Positions 15,147-24,832 of a stretch of 49,073 bases of DNA are shown one piece after another. The DNA comes from Gemmatimonadaceae bacterium. GTDB lineage: Bacteria; Latescibacterota; UBA2968; UBA8231. The notes under the pieces are model-generated. The model made no database searches. It was not told the DNA's origin and saw only the letters and a list, made by a program, of their open reading frames with translations. The stretch covers positions 1 through 49,073 of the forward strand of contig JAPOZM010000073.1 in NCBI GenBank assembly GCA_026706075.1, written 5' to 3'. Numbering within the stretch: the stretch's first letter is position 1; the number at the start of each line of letters is the position of its first letter. The position numbers and the translations under genes are program-made.

Positions 15147-18100
15147 CTAAGTTGTCCTTGAGTGACCAGAAACGTTGCGTGCATGCAGTTCACACCCACT
15201 CCAGAATTCGTCCATGTCGCAAGCTGTCTGCCCTGGACCTAGTCGCGATCTAACCGGCTGAGAAATCCTCGATTGGTCATCATGGCCCAAACCGTAGTCC
15301 GCCAAAGTCACCTTCTCGGGCAGTTGCCAAGGGTTACTGCCGGCCAGGAACTGGCGAATGGCTTCGGGAACGTCTCCAACCCTGTGAGCCAATTGAGTCA
15401 GGTCAGCCAGCGCAATCCGGGATAGTACGGTGTGCCGCAATTCAGGGTCGAGCCTGCGCTCGACGCGCCAGAAACCCTTCGGGTCCAAGTCAGGGACCTT
15501 CTTCCCTAACTCCCGCGGACCCAAGTCACAATCCGTGAGGATGTACGACAGGTCACTCTCGTCGAGCCCGTAGAGCATCGCAATCGACGCGTCAAGCATC
15601 GCCCGTAGTCGACTTCTCTCGGCTTGGGAGATCGCTTCGCTCGGATGGAGATCTACATCACGGTACTGTAGCCAATGGGATGCATGCATCTTGGGAGATG
15701 CTGTCAGCCTCAGAGCCGAAAGGTCGACCTCATGTGGGATGCACTGTGGACTTGGGGTGGGACTGTCTTCGAGGATTGCCCAGACGAGGTGTAGCCCGGC
15801 GAGCTTTCTGCGGATAGCGAAGTCCCAGACAAGGCTGTTCAGGATCGCTGACAGTGCGTGTGGACGACTGCCCCCCTTCAATACTGGAGCTGAGTGCCCG
15901 TTTGGGAACAAGCCGGTGACTGCTGCGATGGTCGTTCTCTCGTTGGTTGCTGAGCAAATGTCCATGAAAGAGATGCTCTTGCTACGCTCCACCCAAAGGC
16001 TCGCGGCGTCTCGTATCGGCACAGCTTGGTCTCTCTCTTCTTGGACTAGCTTGGCCTCATATGCGGCGTACCCCATCAGGAATTGAGGCTCAACCTGCTT
16101 GGATTCCCAGGGGATTTCTCGCCACACAGCACCCCGGCCCCTCCCACTCACCCAACCCTTCTGGCTGTAGTCAAACTGCCCGATCATCCGCCCCTCGTAC
16201 AGCGGCAAGGCCACATCCTCCACCCGGTTCTCGTCGATCCACTGGCGGCCATCTCGTGACAGGATGATGCCCTCGCGGATCTCGACCCGCTTTGCTCCTG
16301 GGGGTGCCGGGCAGGTCGCCGTCCTGGGCTCCCACCCTCCCTTCAGCCACCGGCTGTACTCGTCCGGCTGGTAGCCCCGCTCTTCCCATTGAGGACGGGG
16401 AGGGAACAGATCCGAGTCATTCGTCATGTCGAACTCGCGGACGTACTCAATCTGCCACCCGTCTGGTCCATCGTCACCCAGGAGAACCGAGTTCGCGTAG
16501 ATCTTCTCGAGGATCTCGAGGTCGCGCGATGACTGGATCTCCAGAATCGAGCGTGACTTTGGGGAGAATCGCTCTACTTGTCGACGCTCGTACGGTGTCA
16601 CGTGCGCCTCGGCGGTCTCCCAGTCATCGAGTCGCCGGCGCATGAAGGCTGTGGAGATAGCCTCCGTTCGGCCACCCTTCTCGATGATCACAGGATTGAA
16701 CTTGAAGCTCCTGTGGATGTCGAAGACCTTTTCGCGGTTCTCAAACCCGAACAGCCACTCCCAGCGAGACTTGTCGAGGAACAGTTTCCTGAGGGCGCCC
16801 GTACCGTGATCCGAATAGATCCCTGAAGGCACAATGAGACCCATCCGTCCGCCCGTCCGGAGAAGGGAATGACCCCGCTCCAGGAACAACTTGAACAGAT
16901 TGACGTCTGCTGAACCCTGATATCGATACGCGTGCTCGGGATCTGCGTATCCCTTCGACGTTGCCCTGGAGGCGCGCCATTCTGCATGCAACTCGGCGTT
17001 CTTCTTCCCGCGTGTCGGGGAGAAGCGGTGGAGGGAATCATCCGCTGTAGCCGGATCTCCGAAAGGAAACGCTGCATACTTGGAGTAGTTCGACTGGCTG
17101 CGGAAGTCCGCCTGGTAATCCAGCCAAGCCGTTTCCTGGGACTCAGCTGCGAAATAGTCGGTCTGCTTCCGCAATGCCTCCTGCTTGCCATAGCTCCGGT
17201 AGAGAGGATCGATGTTGGAGAAGAATTCATGCGAATTGGGCTTGGCCACCTCCCATGGGGGATTCCCCATGATGGCGTCAAAGCCGCTGTCTCCCCTGCG
17301 GTAGACATCCGGGAACTCCAATTCCCAATGGAAGAACCGCTGTTTGGATGCCACTTCTTGTGAAATATCGGTCGTCCCGGCGTCAGGCTTGTGGAACCTG
17401 GAGGGAACTGGAGCTGCATCCAGGGAATCCGGAGGCCAATACCAGGAGGCGCACCACAGGTCGAAGGCTTCCTTCAAGGAGCGCCAGCCCAGCGAGCCAA
17501 GGAAGTCGAGGCGATAGCGTCGGGTCTGCTCAGTTGTGTCGTGCAGGGGCATGGAGTGAAGGCCTTCGAGCACCTGCACCAACTCGTCGTGTACACGTGA
17601 GGGCTCTTCGTCGGGATGGTCACCAAGCTGCCACTGGCCCTTCATGGTCGTCAAGAAGTCGGGGATCAGGGTTTCCTTGTAGAAGGCCTTGAGGGCTCGG
17701 CCGCGTTGGTTCTTCTCAGAGTGCACTCCGTTGCTGTGTTTCTTGTCCCCACCTTCCCGGTTCTTCCAAGCCATGGCCGGATAGTGCCGGAACTGGTCGA
17801 ACCAGGCACCTACCAGTGAGTTGCCGCACTTGATCTTGTGGTCAAGGAAGGAGAAGGGGAGTTCGCGGTCCATCGTTTCGAGCCACAGGGCCAGGCGGCA
17901 CAACTCCACGGCCAAGGGGTCCAGATCGACCCCGTAGATGCAGTGCTCGACAACGTAGCGCCGGAGTATGGCCTTCGTCCGGGGCTCGAAGTCACCCGCC
18001 TCCGGGGGGCATGGCAGTCGAAGGCCCTGCAGCGACTCCTCTTCGGTTGATGGCTCTGCGAGTCCAAGAAGCTGATCGACTGGACGGCGCCAGTCACCGT

Positions 18101-20144
18101 CGAGCCGATCGTGTTCGTGCAGAGCATTGTAGAGAGCCTCCGTCAAGAACCTGACGGCGGCGACGAGGAAGGAGCCGGACCCACAGCTAGGGTCGCATAC
18201 CTTCAGCCCGAGGATCTCCTCGGGCTTCCTGGCAGTCCATTGCTCTGGCGGGGCGTCCTGCCGTGGCGTGTGATCAACCACCGGCGGCGTGTAGGCCAAA
18301 GGGCGCAGGGTTCGATGAACTGTCGGAACCGCCAGCTGCGGCCGTGTGTAGTAGGTCCCGGAACCCTTCCGGGTGCCCCGCCAGCGCACGAGGTACCACT
18401 CGCCCGGCTCCACCACCCGTTTGGCGAGTTGCTCGGCCTTCGAGACGAGCTGTCTCTCAAAGGCCAACTGTTTCTCGGGCGTCTGCCTGCCCTTGGGCTT
18501 GGGAACGAGCCTTGCGATCTGGACGGCGCGGGATGCCCAGTCAAGTGCCCTCTGGCGAGTTTCCTCCCCCACAGTGTCCTTGTCCTCGCTTGTCTCTTGG
18601 TCCTCTTCAGTGTTGGCCTCCGCCTCTTGATCGGAGGGCTCCCAATCCTCTTCTCCTGGGTCCTCGGTGTCCTGGTCCGTCAGTACCTCCTCCGGTATCT
18701 GCTCATCACCTTCGGTGGGTGACCCCTTCATCGCCTCGAAGAGGTGCCGAATCTGGCGATCATCCATGGCCTCCAGAGCGGACAACGGCAAGGCGGGCTC
18801 ATTGCCCACGGCAAGGAAGAGGACCGGATCGTCCTCGGGCGCGGTTCGCAACTCGTAATCCAAGAGCCCTTCGTAGAGCACTCCGATGTACTCGGTGGAC
18901 AGCCCGGCGAAGTCGACGGGCATCATCGTGCGGGTTGTGGCCCGGCCCTGCCGGACGCGCACCTGCGTAAGCATCAGTAGTTCCAGCAGTTCGTAGACGA
19001 CAGCATCGGGCATCAGCTGCCAGCGGGGATCGAAACAGGCGTTTTCGAACACCGCCAGTGCCCGGTTGACGGGATCGGGGTCATCCGGGTTTCCCGGCGC
19101 AAACAGCTCACCTCCGTATGCGGGCACCCCCAGGGATGGATGGTCGGCCCCTTCATGGATAACGCGGAACAGCCCTAGGATCCTTGGCCACGCGCCGAAA
19201 CGGTGACTGAGCCGAGTTTGGCCTCGAACGGCCACACGCTGCAGGGCCTGGAAGAGGCCCTGGAGACCATAGCTGTTCTCGTATGTGGGCTCGGAGCGGG
19301 GTAGAAGCTCACGGGTCTCGGCAAAGAGAGTGACAACCAGACGCATCACGACGCGAACGGCGGCGAGGTAGATCTCAGGGCCGTCGATGTCGCGCCTGGT
19401 CGATGACAAAGAGGGACCGTGCGCGTGGACGAGCGCTTCGACGGCCTCCCGGACCCGTTCCCCCATGGAGGCCGACAGCTCGGACTGGCCCTTGCGGCTG
19501 TCCTGGATGGCCGTGACCAGGGGCATCGGTTGATCCTTGCCGGTGCTGGCGACGAGAGCCGGCTGCAGGAGCGTCCGCAGAGCCTCCAGTTGGGGACCGG
19601 GCTCCCCCTGCTCGAACCAGAGCTCCGTATCCCATTCGCACGCCGCCTCGAAGTCCAGACCTGCATAGAGGAGCCGCCACTGTCGTCCGTTTGTCACCAG
19701 GGCCAGCGGCCGATGCGCTTTGCGCAGCCATTGGGCGCAGTCGCTGATGACCTTGCGCCCGCGTCCCTGGCCCAGCATGGGGGAGTTGTCGAAGAAGACG
19801 GGCAACGCTCCGCCCCGGTGCCCGGTCCACACGTGTCGCGGCTTCAGGCCTTCACCGGTCACGAGCGTCTGCGTCCAGGCTTGCGGCACGCTGGGACCAC
19901 GGGTCCAGATCCCCTCACGTCCCTCGAACCCGCACAGCTTGTCGAGCACCCAGGCGACGAAGCGGCCTGCGTCCAGATCGCCCGATTCCCGGCGATTGAG
20001 CTCGCGACGCAGCTGATCCCGGCGGTACCGGGGAAGGCCGGGCGGCGCGTGAGTCGTCTCGATCCTGTTGACCACATCCGGAGACAGAAGCAGCCCGAAG
20101 TGTCGGAGGCTCTCCCACCAGCTGCGCGTGGATTCCGCGATCAT
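15147..20144 (-). CDS. Large adenine-specific DNA methyltransferase (DrmMI/Eco57I-like)
   Basis: The 1665-aa protein has the amino-methyltransferase motifs in order: YYTRPQLAVPTVHRTLRPL, SAM-binding DPSCGSGSFL near 651, GVDLDPLAVELCRLALWLE, and the catalytic NPPWEV near 960. NPPW marks N6-adenine methylation. A region of about 55 residues near 475-528 is extremely acidic and probably a flexible linker. The N-terminal 450 residues and the C-terminal third likely handle target recognition; I see no clear nuclease motif there. The ATG overlaps the stop of the SNF2 helicase gene (ATGA). In class 1 DISARM a DrmD helicase gene is followed by such a methylase, which is the arrangement seen here. It would mark host DNA as self. 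Confidence 0.87.
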   Translation of the reverse strand: MIAESTRSWWESLRHFGLLLSPDVVNRIETTHAPPGLPRYRRDQLRRELNRRESGDLDAGRFVAWVLDKLCGFEGREGIWTRGPSVPQAWTQTLVTGEGLKPRHVWTGHRGGALPVFFDNSPMLGQGRGRKVISDCAQWLRKAHRPLALVTNGRQWRLLYAGLDFEAACEWDTELWFEQGEPGPQLEALRTLLQPALVASTGKDQPMPLVTAIQDSRKGQSELSASMGERVREAVEALVHAHGPSLSSTRRDIDGPEIYLAAVRVVMRLVVTLFAETRELLPRSEPTYENSYGLQGLFQALQRVAVRGQTRLSHRFGAWPRILGLFRVIHEGADHPSLGVPAYGGELFAPGNPDDPDPVNRALAVFENACFDPRWQLMPDAVVYELLELLMLTQVRVRQGRATTRTMMPVDFAGLSTEYIGVLYEGLLDYELRTAPEDDPVLFLAVGNEPALPLSALEAMDDRQIRHLFEAMKGSPTEGDEQIPEEVLTDQDTEDPGEEDWEPSDQEAEANTEEDQETSEDKDTVGEETRQRALDWASRAVQIARLVPKPKGRQTPEKQLAFERQLVSKAEQLAKRVVEPGEWYLVRWRGTRKGSGTYYTRPQLAVPTVHRTLRPLAYTPPVVDHTPRQDAPPEQWTARKPEEILGLKVCDPSCGSGSFLVAAVRFLTEALYNALHEHDRLDGDWRRPVDQLLGLAEPSTEEESLQGLRLPCPPEAGDFEPRTKAILRRYVVEHCIYGVDLDPLAVELCRLALWLETMDRELPFSFLDHKIKCGNSLVGAWFDQFRHYPAMAWKNREGGDKKHSNGVHSEKNQRGRALKAFYKETLIPDFLTTMKGQWQLGDHPDEEPSRVHDELVQVLEGLHSMPLHDTTEQTRRYRLDFLGSLGWRSLKEAFDLWCASWYWPPDSLDAAPVPSRFHKPDAGTTDISQEVASKQRFFHWELEFPDVYRRGDSGFDAIMGNPPWEVAKPNSHEFFSNIDPLYRSYGKQEALRKQTDYFAAESQETAWLDYQADFRSQSNYSKYAAFPFGDPATADDSLHRFSPTRGKKNAELHAEWRASRATSKGYADPEHAYRYQGSADVNLFKLFLERGHSLLRTGGRMGLIVPSGIYSDHGTGALRKLFLDKSRWEWLFGFENREKVFDIHRSFKFNPVIIEKGGRTEAISTAFMRRRLDDWETAEAHVTPYERRQVERFSPKSRSILEIQSSRDLEILEKIYANSVLLGDDGPDGWQIEYVREFDMTNDSDLFPPRPQWEERGYQPDEYSRWLKGGWEPRTATCPAPPGAKRVEIREGIILSRDGRQWIDENRVEDVALPLYEGRMIGQFDYSQKGWVSGRGRGAVWREIPWESKQVEPQFLMGYAAYEAKLVQEERDQAVPIRDAASLWVERSKSISFMDICSATNERTTIAAVTGLFPNGHSAPVLKGGSRPHALSAILNSLVWDFAIRRKLAGLHLVWAILEDSPTPSPQCIPHEVDLSALRLTASPKMHASHWLQYRDVDLHPSEAISQAERSRLRAMLDASIAMLYGLDESDLSYILTDCDLGPRELGKKVPDLDPKGFWRVERRLDPELRHTVLSRIALADLTQLAHRVGDVPEAIRQFLAGSNPWQLPEKVTLADYGLGHDDQSRISQPVRSRLGPGQTACDMDEFWSGCELHARNVSGHSRTT

Positions 20145-23100
20145 GCCGGCCCCCCCGGAAGGATGAATTCCACAGATATGGGAAGCACCTGGGCTTCGCC
20201 GCGCATCTTGTACCGCTGTGGGATCAGTTGCCCAGTGATGCGTTCTCGCTCCCGGGCAAGTTGATTTCTCACTTCCTCGTAGTGGCGCTTTCTTCGCTCG
20301 ACCTCTTCCTGCCGGCCAGCGATGTCCCGCTCCAGATCCTCGAGCCGTTGGTCGGGATCGAAGAGCTCTCCCTGGTCGCGCCGTGCGCCCAATTGCTGAA
20401 TCTCCCGCTGCAAACGCGCCAAGGTGCTGCTCTCGATCATTGCCGAGACTTCCCCTTGCCGGCTCAGGTAACGCCGGTTCTCGTCATCGAGCGCTTGGGA
20501 GCGATCGAGGTCCAGCTGGGCGGTGAGTTGCCGCTCAAGCTCTGCAGCCGCGCCCTCAATCCACTTTCTCAGATCTACGCTCACATCCAGCCAGAGGTCC
20601 CGGGCAATCTCGACGTCGCCAGGGCGGGGGTCTCCGAGAGTAGGTCGCAGCTGGGTGGGGGGGACATGTGGCAGTGGCTCGTCGAGGCGGCCCTCACGGA
20701 TCGGGAATCGCAGTGTCCTGACCCAGTGATGGAAGGTCTCCCGCAACTCGTTGATGGCCAGATGCTCGACCGTGAGGTGTAGCAGTGCGTCGCCCTCCGC
20801 CACCGAACCCCGGAAGACGCCCCAACGGGACGAGGCCAGTCCGTCCCCCCCCGGAAAGCGTTGCCGGGTCAGCGAGGACAGCGTCTTCTGCAGCATCGGG
20901 TGGGCCAAGTGCATCAACACCGTGTCCCGCCGAGGCCGGAACACTGGCAGACCGTTGACGGCATGCACGAACACGCCGGCGTCGAAGGCCAAGCGGCGCA
21001 GCGGCCCGATTCGTCCGCCTTTGGCCGGCAGGCGAACCGTGTCGTCGATCAGGGATCCCCAACTCGGTGGATGTGGCTCGACAATCGAGGAGCCGCCGTC
21101 GGGGTCCGGCACACTGATGCGCGGACGCCCCATGCCCAGGGCCATGGCGCCGTCGAGCGTAGTTCTCAGGGAGACCGGGTCCAGGTCCAACTCGCCGGCG
21201 ATCACAGCGAGGTCGGCTTCCGGATCCGCCCCTTCGCCCCCGTCATGCGTGATTCTCCGGTCTCGCGGGATCTCGGTGCGGCGGCGAGCCGTCTCCACAC
21301 GAGCATCCAGCTCTCGCTGTACCTCATCCAAGGAATCCCCCTCGATCAGCCGCCGGTAGGTGATCTCGTCGAACACTTCACCGGTGGCCCCCAGGTCTTC
21401 GCGGATCGAGTCCACTTTGCGCACTACGAGGTCGAGGAAGCCCAGGTCCTGATCGTCGTCGCTGACGAAGTGCCAAACCGTCACGTCACGGGCCTGTCCG
21501 TGGCGGTCGAGACGGCCGTTCCGCTGCTCGAGGCGGGCCGGATTCCAGGGGATGTCGTAGTGGAGCAGGTAGCGTGCCGTCTCCTGCAGGTTCAAACCCT
21601 CGGAGGCTGCGTCCGTCGCCAGCAGGATGCGCGCCGGATCGTCAGGGTCATTGAAAGCCGCCCTGATTTCCTCTCGCTCATCGTCGTCCATTCCACCGAA
21701 GAGCCGCAGGACCCGTTCCGGCGCATCCAGATCCCCCCGCAGACGCATCAGCAGGTAGTCGAGGGTTGTCTTGTACTCCGTGAACACAACGAGGCGCTCA
21801 TCGTCGCGCCACTGTCCGTCTCTCCGCAACTGCCCTTCGATTAGACTGAGCAAGGCCGCGTAACGGGCATCCTCGAAGGGGATGGTAGCCCTTGGATCAT
21901 CAGCCTCCGAAAACCCGAGTCCCTCGACGGCCACCTGCACGGAGTCCATCTCGTCGGTCAGTTGCGCGGCCATCGGTCGCAACCAAGCCCCAATCGTGGA
22001 CGCGGCTGTGCGCTGCCGGCTTTCCGCTTCACGGTCGTCGACGGTTTCCTCCTCCACGGACTTGCGGGCAGCCAGCACCTCTCCCTCCCCCACGTCTTCG
22101 TCCTCAGAGAGACCGCCCTGCACCCGCAGCCAACTCTCTGAGAACGCCATCGGGCACGACAGCAGCCGTTTCCCGAGAACTTCGATGGCGAAGGTCCCCG
22201 CGAGCCGGCGCCGCTTCGAACCCGCAGAGATTACCCGGCGCACTTGCCGGCGTAGCGCATAGAAGGCGTCTGCGAGCTGTCTCTCCTGGTGTCCCAACTC
22301 GACCAGGAGCGCTCGAGGCGGCAGCCGTTCGCAAAACCGCTTGGGATCACTGCGTTCGTTGATCTCCCGCTTGAGTCGGCGGACAAGAACCTCCTGCACC
22401 CGGGAGCGTTCTGCGCCGCCCAACTCATCGCTCTGGCTGAAACGCACTGGATCCAGCATCTCCAGCAGCCCTGTGAAGGACCGGGTGTGCCCGTTGTGCG
22501 GAGTGGCCGTCAGGAAGAGACGGTGCTCAAACAGGGGAGCAACCTGACGCAGCATGGCGCACAGTTCGCTCTCCTCCCCGAAGGGGGACGGAGTCAGGTT
22601 GTGAGCTTCATCAACAATCAGCAAGTCCCAGGGCAAGCGAGCCCCCTGATGGTCGTGCTGACTAGCAGATCGGAAGTGTTCGAGTATATCCGGTTGCTTG
22701 AGGTAGTGATAGCTGCTGATGATCCGGGAATGGCTGCGCCATGGATTGGCGTCCATTCCAACTCGGCGCCGCATCTGCGTGGTCGAGTGCCGATCAACCA
22801 CGTCGAACTGCAAGGCGAACTTCTCCCACATCTCATCCCGCCATTGCTGCCGCAGCGAAGCCGGCGGCAAGATGAGCACGCGGCGGATCTGCCGACGGAG
22901 CAACAACTCGCTGAGTATCAGGCCTGCCTCGATCGTCTTCCCGAGACCCACGTCGTCTGCGATCAGCAATGACACGCGGGGCATCCGGAGAGCCTTCAGC
23001 AGTGGCATGAGCTGGTAGTCCTCGATCTGGACAGCCCCGTGGAAGGGGGAGGACACCGGAAGCCGTACCATGGGCCCCGAGCCATCCGGGTCGATGAACG

Positions 23101-23401
23101 GGGTTCGGGCCGACCACCGGCAGGCCCGGACCATCGCCAACAGATCCTCCGCCGTCATCGGTCCCGAATCCAACGGATCCGGCAGGGCGGCTGGCCGCTG
23201 GAGTTGGGCGAAGGGCTCCCGTTCCCAGAGGATCGTCTCCTCCATGGGGTGGTCGCCGTCGTTGTATTCCAGATCGACCAGATGAAGGCGGCCATCGAGC
23301 CCATCGTGGGGACGCACGGCGCTGACTACGCCTCGGCGGTTCCGCACCGTGGCGATCATTCCGATACGCGGGACCTGCGTGGTAGCTGTCATAGGTGTCA
23401 C
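20141..23401 (-). CDS. SNF2-family helicase/translocase (DrmD-like)
   Basis: The 1086-aa protein has Snf2/Rad54-type motifs: DDVGLGKTIEAG (Walker A 152-156), LLIVDEAHNL (DEAH), FLTATPHNG, TEYKTTLDYL, and motif VI EQRNGRLDRHGQ. A long charged, partly coiled-coil C-terminus follows (about 930-1060). This family translocates on duplex DNA without strand separation. It is the first gene of the unit, followed by the adenine methylase with an ATGA overlap, as in class 1 DISARM (drmD-drmMI). GTG 23401 is preferred because GGGAGG lies about five bases upstream; an ATG at 23392 is in frame. It probably cooperates with the methylase and the giant helicase in anti-phage restriction. Confidence 0.87.
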   Translation of the reverse strand: MTPMTATTQVPRIGMIATVRNRRGVVSAVRPHDGLDGRLHLVDLEYNDGDHPMEETILWEREPFAQLQRPAALPDPLDSGPMTAEDLLAMVRACRWSARTPFIDPDGSGPMVRLPVSSPFHGAVQIEDYQLMPLLKALRMPRVSLLIADDVGLGKTIEAGLILSELLLRRQIRRVLILPPASLRQQWRDEMWEKFALQFDVVDRHSTTQMRRRVGMDANPWRSHSRIISSYHYLKQPDILEHFRSASQHDHQGARLPWDLLIVDEAHNLTPSPFGEESELCAMLRQVAPLFEHRLFLTATPHNGHTRSFTGLLEMLDPVRFSQSDELGGAERSRVQEVLVRRLKREINERSDPKRFCERLPPRALLVELGHQERQLADAFYALRRQVRRVISAGSKRRRLAGTFAIEVLGKRLLSCPMAFSESWLRVQGGLSEDEDVGEGEVLAARKSVEEETVDDREAESRQRTAASTIGAWLRPMAAQLTDEMDSVQVAVEGLGFSEADDPRATIPFEDARYAALLSLIEGQLRRDGQWRDDERLVVFTEYKTTLDYLLMRLRGDLDAPERVLRLFGGMDDDEREEIRAAFNDPDDPARILLATDAASEGLNLQETARYLLHYDIPWNPARLEQRNGRLDRHGQARDVTVWHFVSDDDQDLGFLDLVVRKVDSIREDLGATGEVFDEITYRRLIEGDSLDEVQRELDARVETARRRTEIPRDRRITHDGGEGADPEADLAVIAGELDLDPVSLRTTLDGAMALGMGRPRISVPDPDGGSSIVEPHPPSWGSLIDDTVRLPAKGGRIGPLRRLAFDAGVFVHAVNGLPVFRPRRDTVLMHLAHPMLQKTLSSLTRQRFPGGDGLASSRWGVFRGSVAEGDALLHLTVEHLAINELRETFHHWVRTLRFPIREGRLDEPLPHVPPTQLRPTLGDPRPGDVEIARDLWLDVSVDLRKWIEGAAAELERQLTAQLDLDRSQALDDENRRYLSRQGEVSAMIESSTLARLQREIQQLGARRDQGELFDPDQRLEDLERDIAGRQEEVERRKRHYEEVRNQLARERERITGQLIPQRYKMRGEAQVLPISVEFILPGGPA

Positions 23402-23445
23402 TCAATCCTCCCGGCGCCCCGGTGGCCTTCGTTGACCGCGTGCCT

Positions 23446-23473
23446 ACAATAGCCCAGCACCGCCGAGGGGCAA
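23446..23473 (-). promoter_or_regulatory. Candidate promoter of the DrmD-like/methylase/giant-helicase unit
   Basis: On the minus strand TTGCCC (23473-23468) and TATTGT (23451-23446) are separated by 16 bases, placing the transcript start near 23440 and a 40-nt leader ahead of the GTG at 23401. It lies in the 81-bp gap after ahcY, so the unit need not depend on ahcY transcription. Motif match only. Confidence 0.4.
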
Positions 23474-23482
23474 GTAAGCCTC

Positions 23483-24832
23483 TCAGTACTTGTAGTGCTC
23501 CGGCTTGTACGGCCCCCCCGCCTTGATCCCCAGGTAGCCTGCCTGGCCGCTGTTCAGGCGGTCCAGCCGGATCCCCAGCTTCTTCAGGTGCAGCCGCGCC
23601 ACCTGCTCGTCGAGCTTCTTGGGCAGGCGGTAGACGCCGATCTCGTGGTCGCGGTTGAACAGCTCGATCTGGGCCAGCACCTGGTTGCAGAAGGACATGG
23701 ACATCACGAACGACGGGTGGCCGGTGGCGCAGCCGAGGTTGACGAGCCGGCCTTCGGCCAGCAGCAGGATCGAGTGGCCGTCGGGGAAGGTGTACTCGTC
23801 GACCTGGGGCTTGATCTCCGTGTGCCGGATCCCGGGGAACTTCTGCAGCGCTTCCACCTGGATCTCCACGTCGAAGTGGCCGATGTTGCAGACGATGGCG
23901 CCGTCCTTCATCGCCTTCATGTGCTCGAGGGTGATCACGTCGCGGCAGCCGGTGGTGGTGACGAAGATGTCTCCCTCCTTGGCCGCCTGCTTCATGGGCA
24001 TCACCTCCAGGCCCTCCATCGCCGCCTGCAGGGCGCAGATGGGGTCGACCTCGGTGACGATGACGCGGGCGCCGAAGCCCTTCATCGAACCCACCGAGCC
24101 CTTGCCCACGTCACCGTAGCCGGCGACGACCACCGTCTTGCCCGCGGTCATGATGTCGGTGGCGCGCTTGATGCCGTCGAGGAGCGACTCCCGGCAGCCG
24201 TAGAGGTTGTCGAACTTCGACTTCGTCACCGAGTCGTTGACGTTGATCGCAGGGATCTTCAGCTGGCCCTCCTCCAGGCGCCGGTAGAGGGCGTGGACGC
24301 CGGTGGTCGTCTCCTCCGAGGTGCCGCGGATCTCGGGCAGCAGATCGGGGCGCTCGTCGTGGACCCAGTTCGTCAGGTCGCCGCCGTCGTCGAGGATCAT
24401 GTTCGGCCCCTGGCCCCTCGGCCAGTTCAGGGTCTGGTCCGTGCACCACCAGTACTCCTTCTCCGTCTCCCCCTTCCAGGCGAAGACCGGCGTGCCGGTG
24501 GCGGCGATCGCCGCGGCGGCGTGGTCCTGGGTGGAGAAGATGTTGCACGAGCACCAGCGCACCTCGGCGCCGAGGGCCTGCAGGGTCTCGATGAGCACCG
24601 CCGTCTGGATCGTCATGTGCAGGGAGCCGGCGATGCGCGCCCCCTTCAGCGGCTTCTCCTCGCCGTATTCCTCGCGAAGGGCCATCAGCCCCGGCATCTC
24701 GCGCTCGGCCAGGCGGATCTCCTTGCGGCCCCATCCGGCCAGTCCGATGTCGGCCACCTTGAAGTCTCCGGCGCGGCCGTTCCGGCCTTTCGCCTTGCGG
24801 GTCCTGCGTGTGGGAGTCGTGGTCTTGCTCAT
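23483..24832 (-). CDS. ahcY: Adenosylhomocysteinase (S-adenosyl-L-homocysteine hydrolase)
   Basis: The 449-aa enzyme converts S-adenosylhomocysteine to adenosine and homocysteine, recycling the by-product of SAM-dependent methylation. Family signatures are clear: [31 protein letters not shown], the NAD-binding GYGDVGKGS, and the C-terminal [10 protein letters not shown]. Full length. The frame stays open well upstream, but the ATG at 24832 fits the family start and overlaps the stop of the ArsR/methyltransferase gene (ATGA), so expression is coupled. A short basic N-terminal stretch (about 20 residues, rich in Lys/Arg/Thr) precedes the conserved domain. Confidence 0.97.
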   Translation of the reverse strand: MSKTTTPTRRTRKAKGRNGRAGDFKVADIGLAGWGRKEIRLAEREMPGLMALREEYGEEKPLKGARIAGSLHMTIQTAVLIETLQALGAEVRWCSCNIFSTQDHAAAAIAATGTPVFAWKGETEKEYWWCTDQTLNWPRGQGPNMILDDGGDLTNWVHDERPDLLPEIRGTSEETTTGVHALYRRLEEGQLKIPAINVNDSVTKSKFDNLYGCRESLLDGIKRATDIMTAGKTVVVAGYGDVGKGSVGSMKGFGARVIVTEVDPICALQAAMEGLEVMPMKQAAKEGDIFVTTTGCRDVITLEHMKAMKDGAIVCNIGHFDVEIQVEALQKFPGIRHTEIKPQVDEYTFPDGHSILLLAEGRLVNLGCATGHPSFVMSMSFCNQVLAQIELFNRDHEIGVYRLPKKLDEQVARLHLKKLGIRLDRLNSGQAGYLGIKAGGPYKPEHYKY

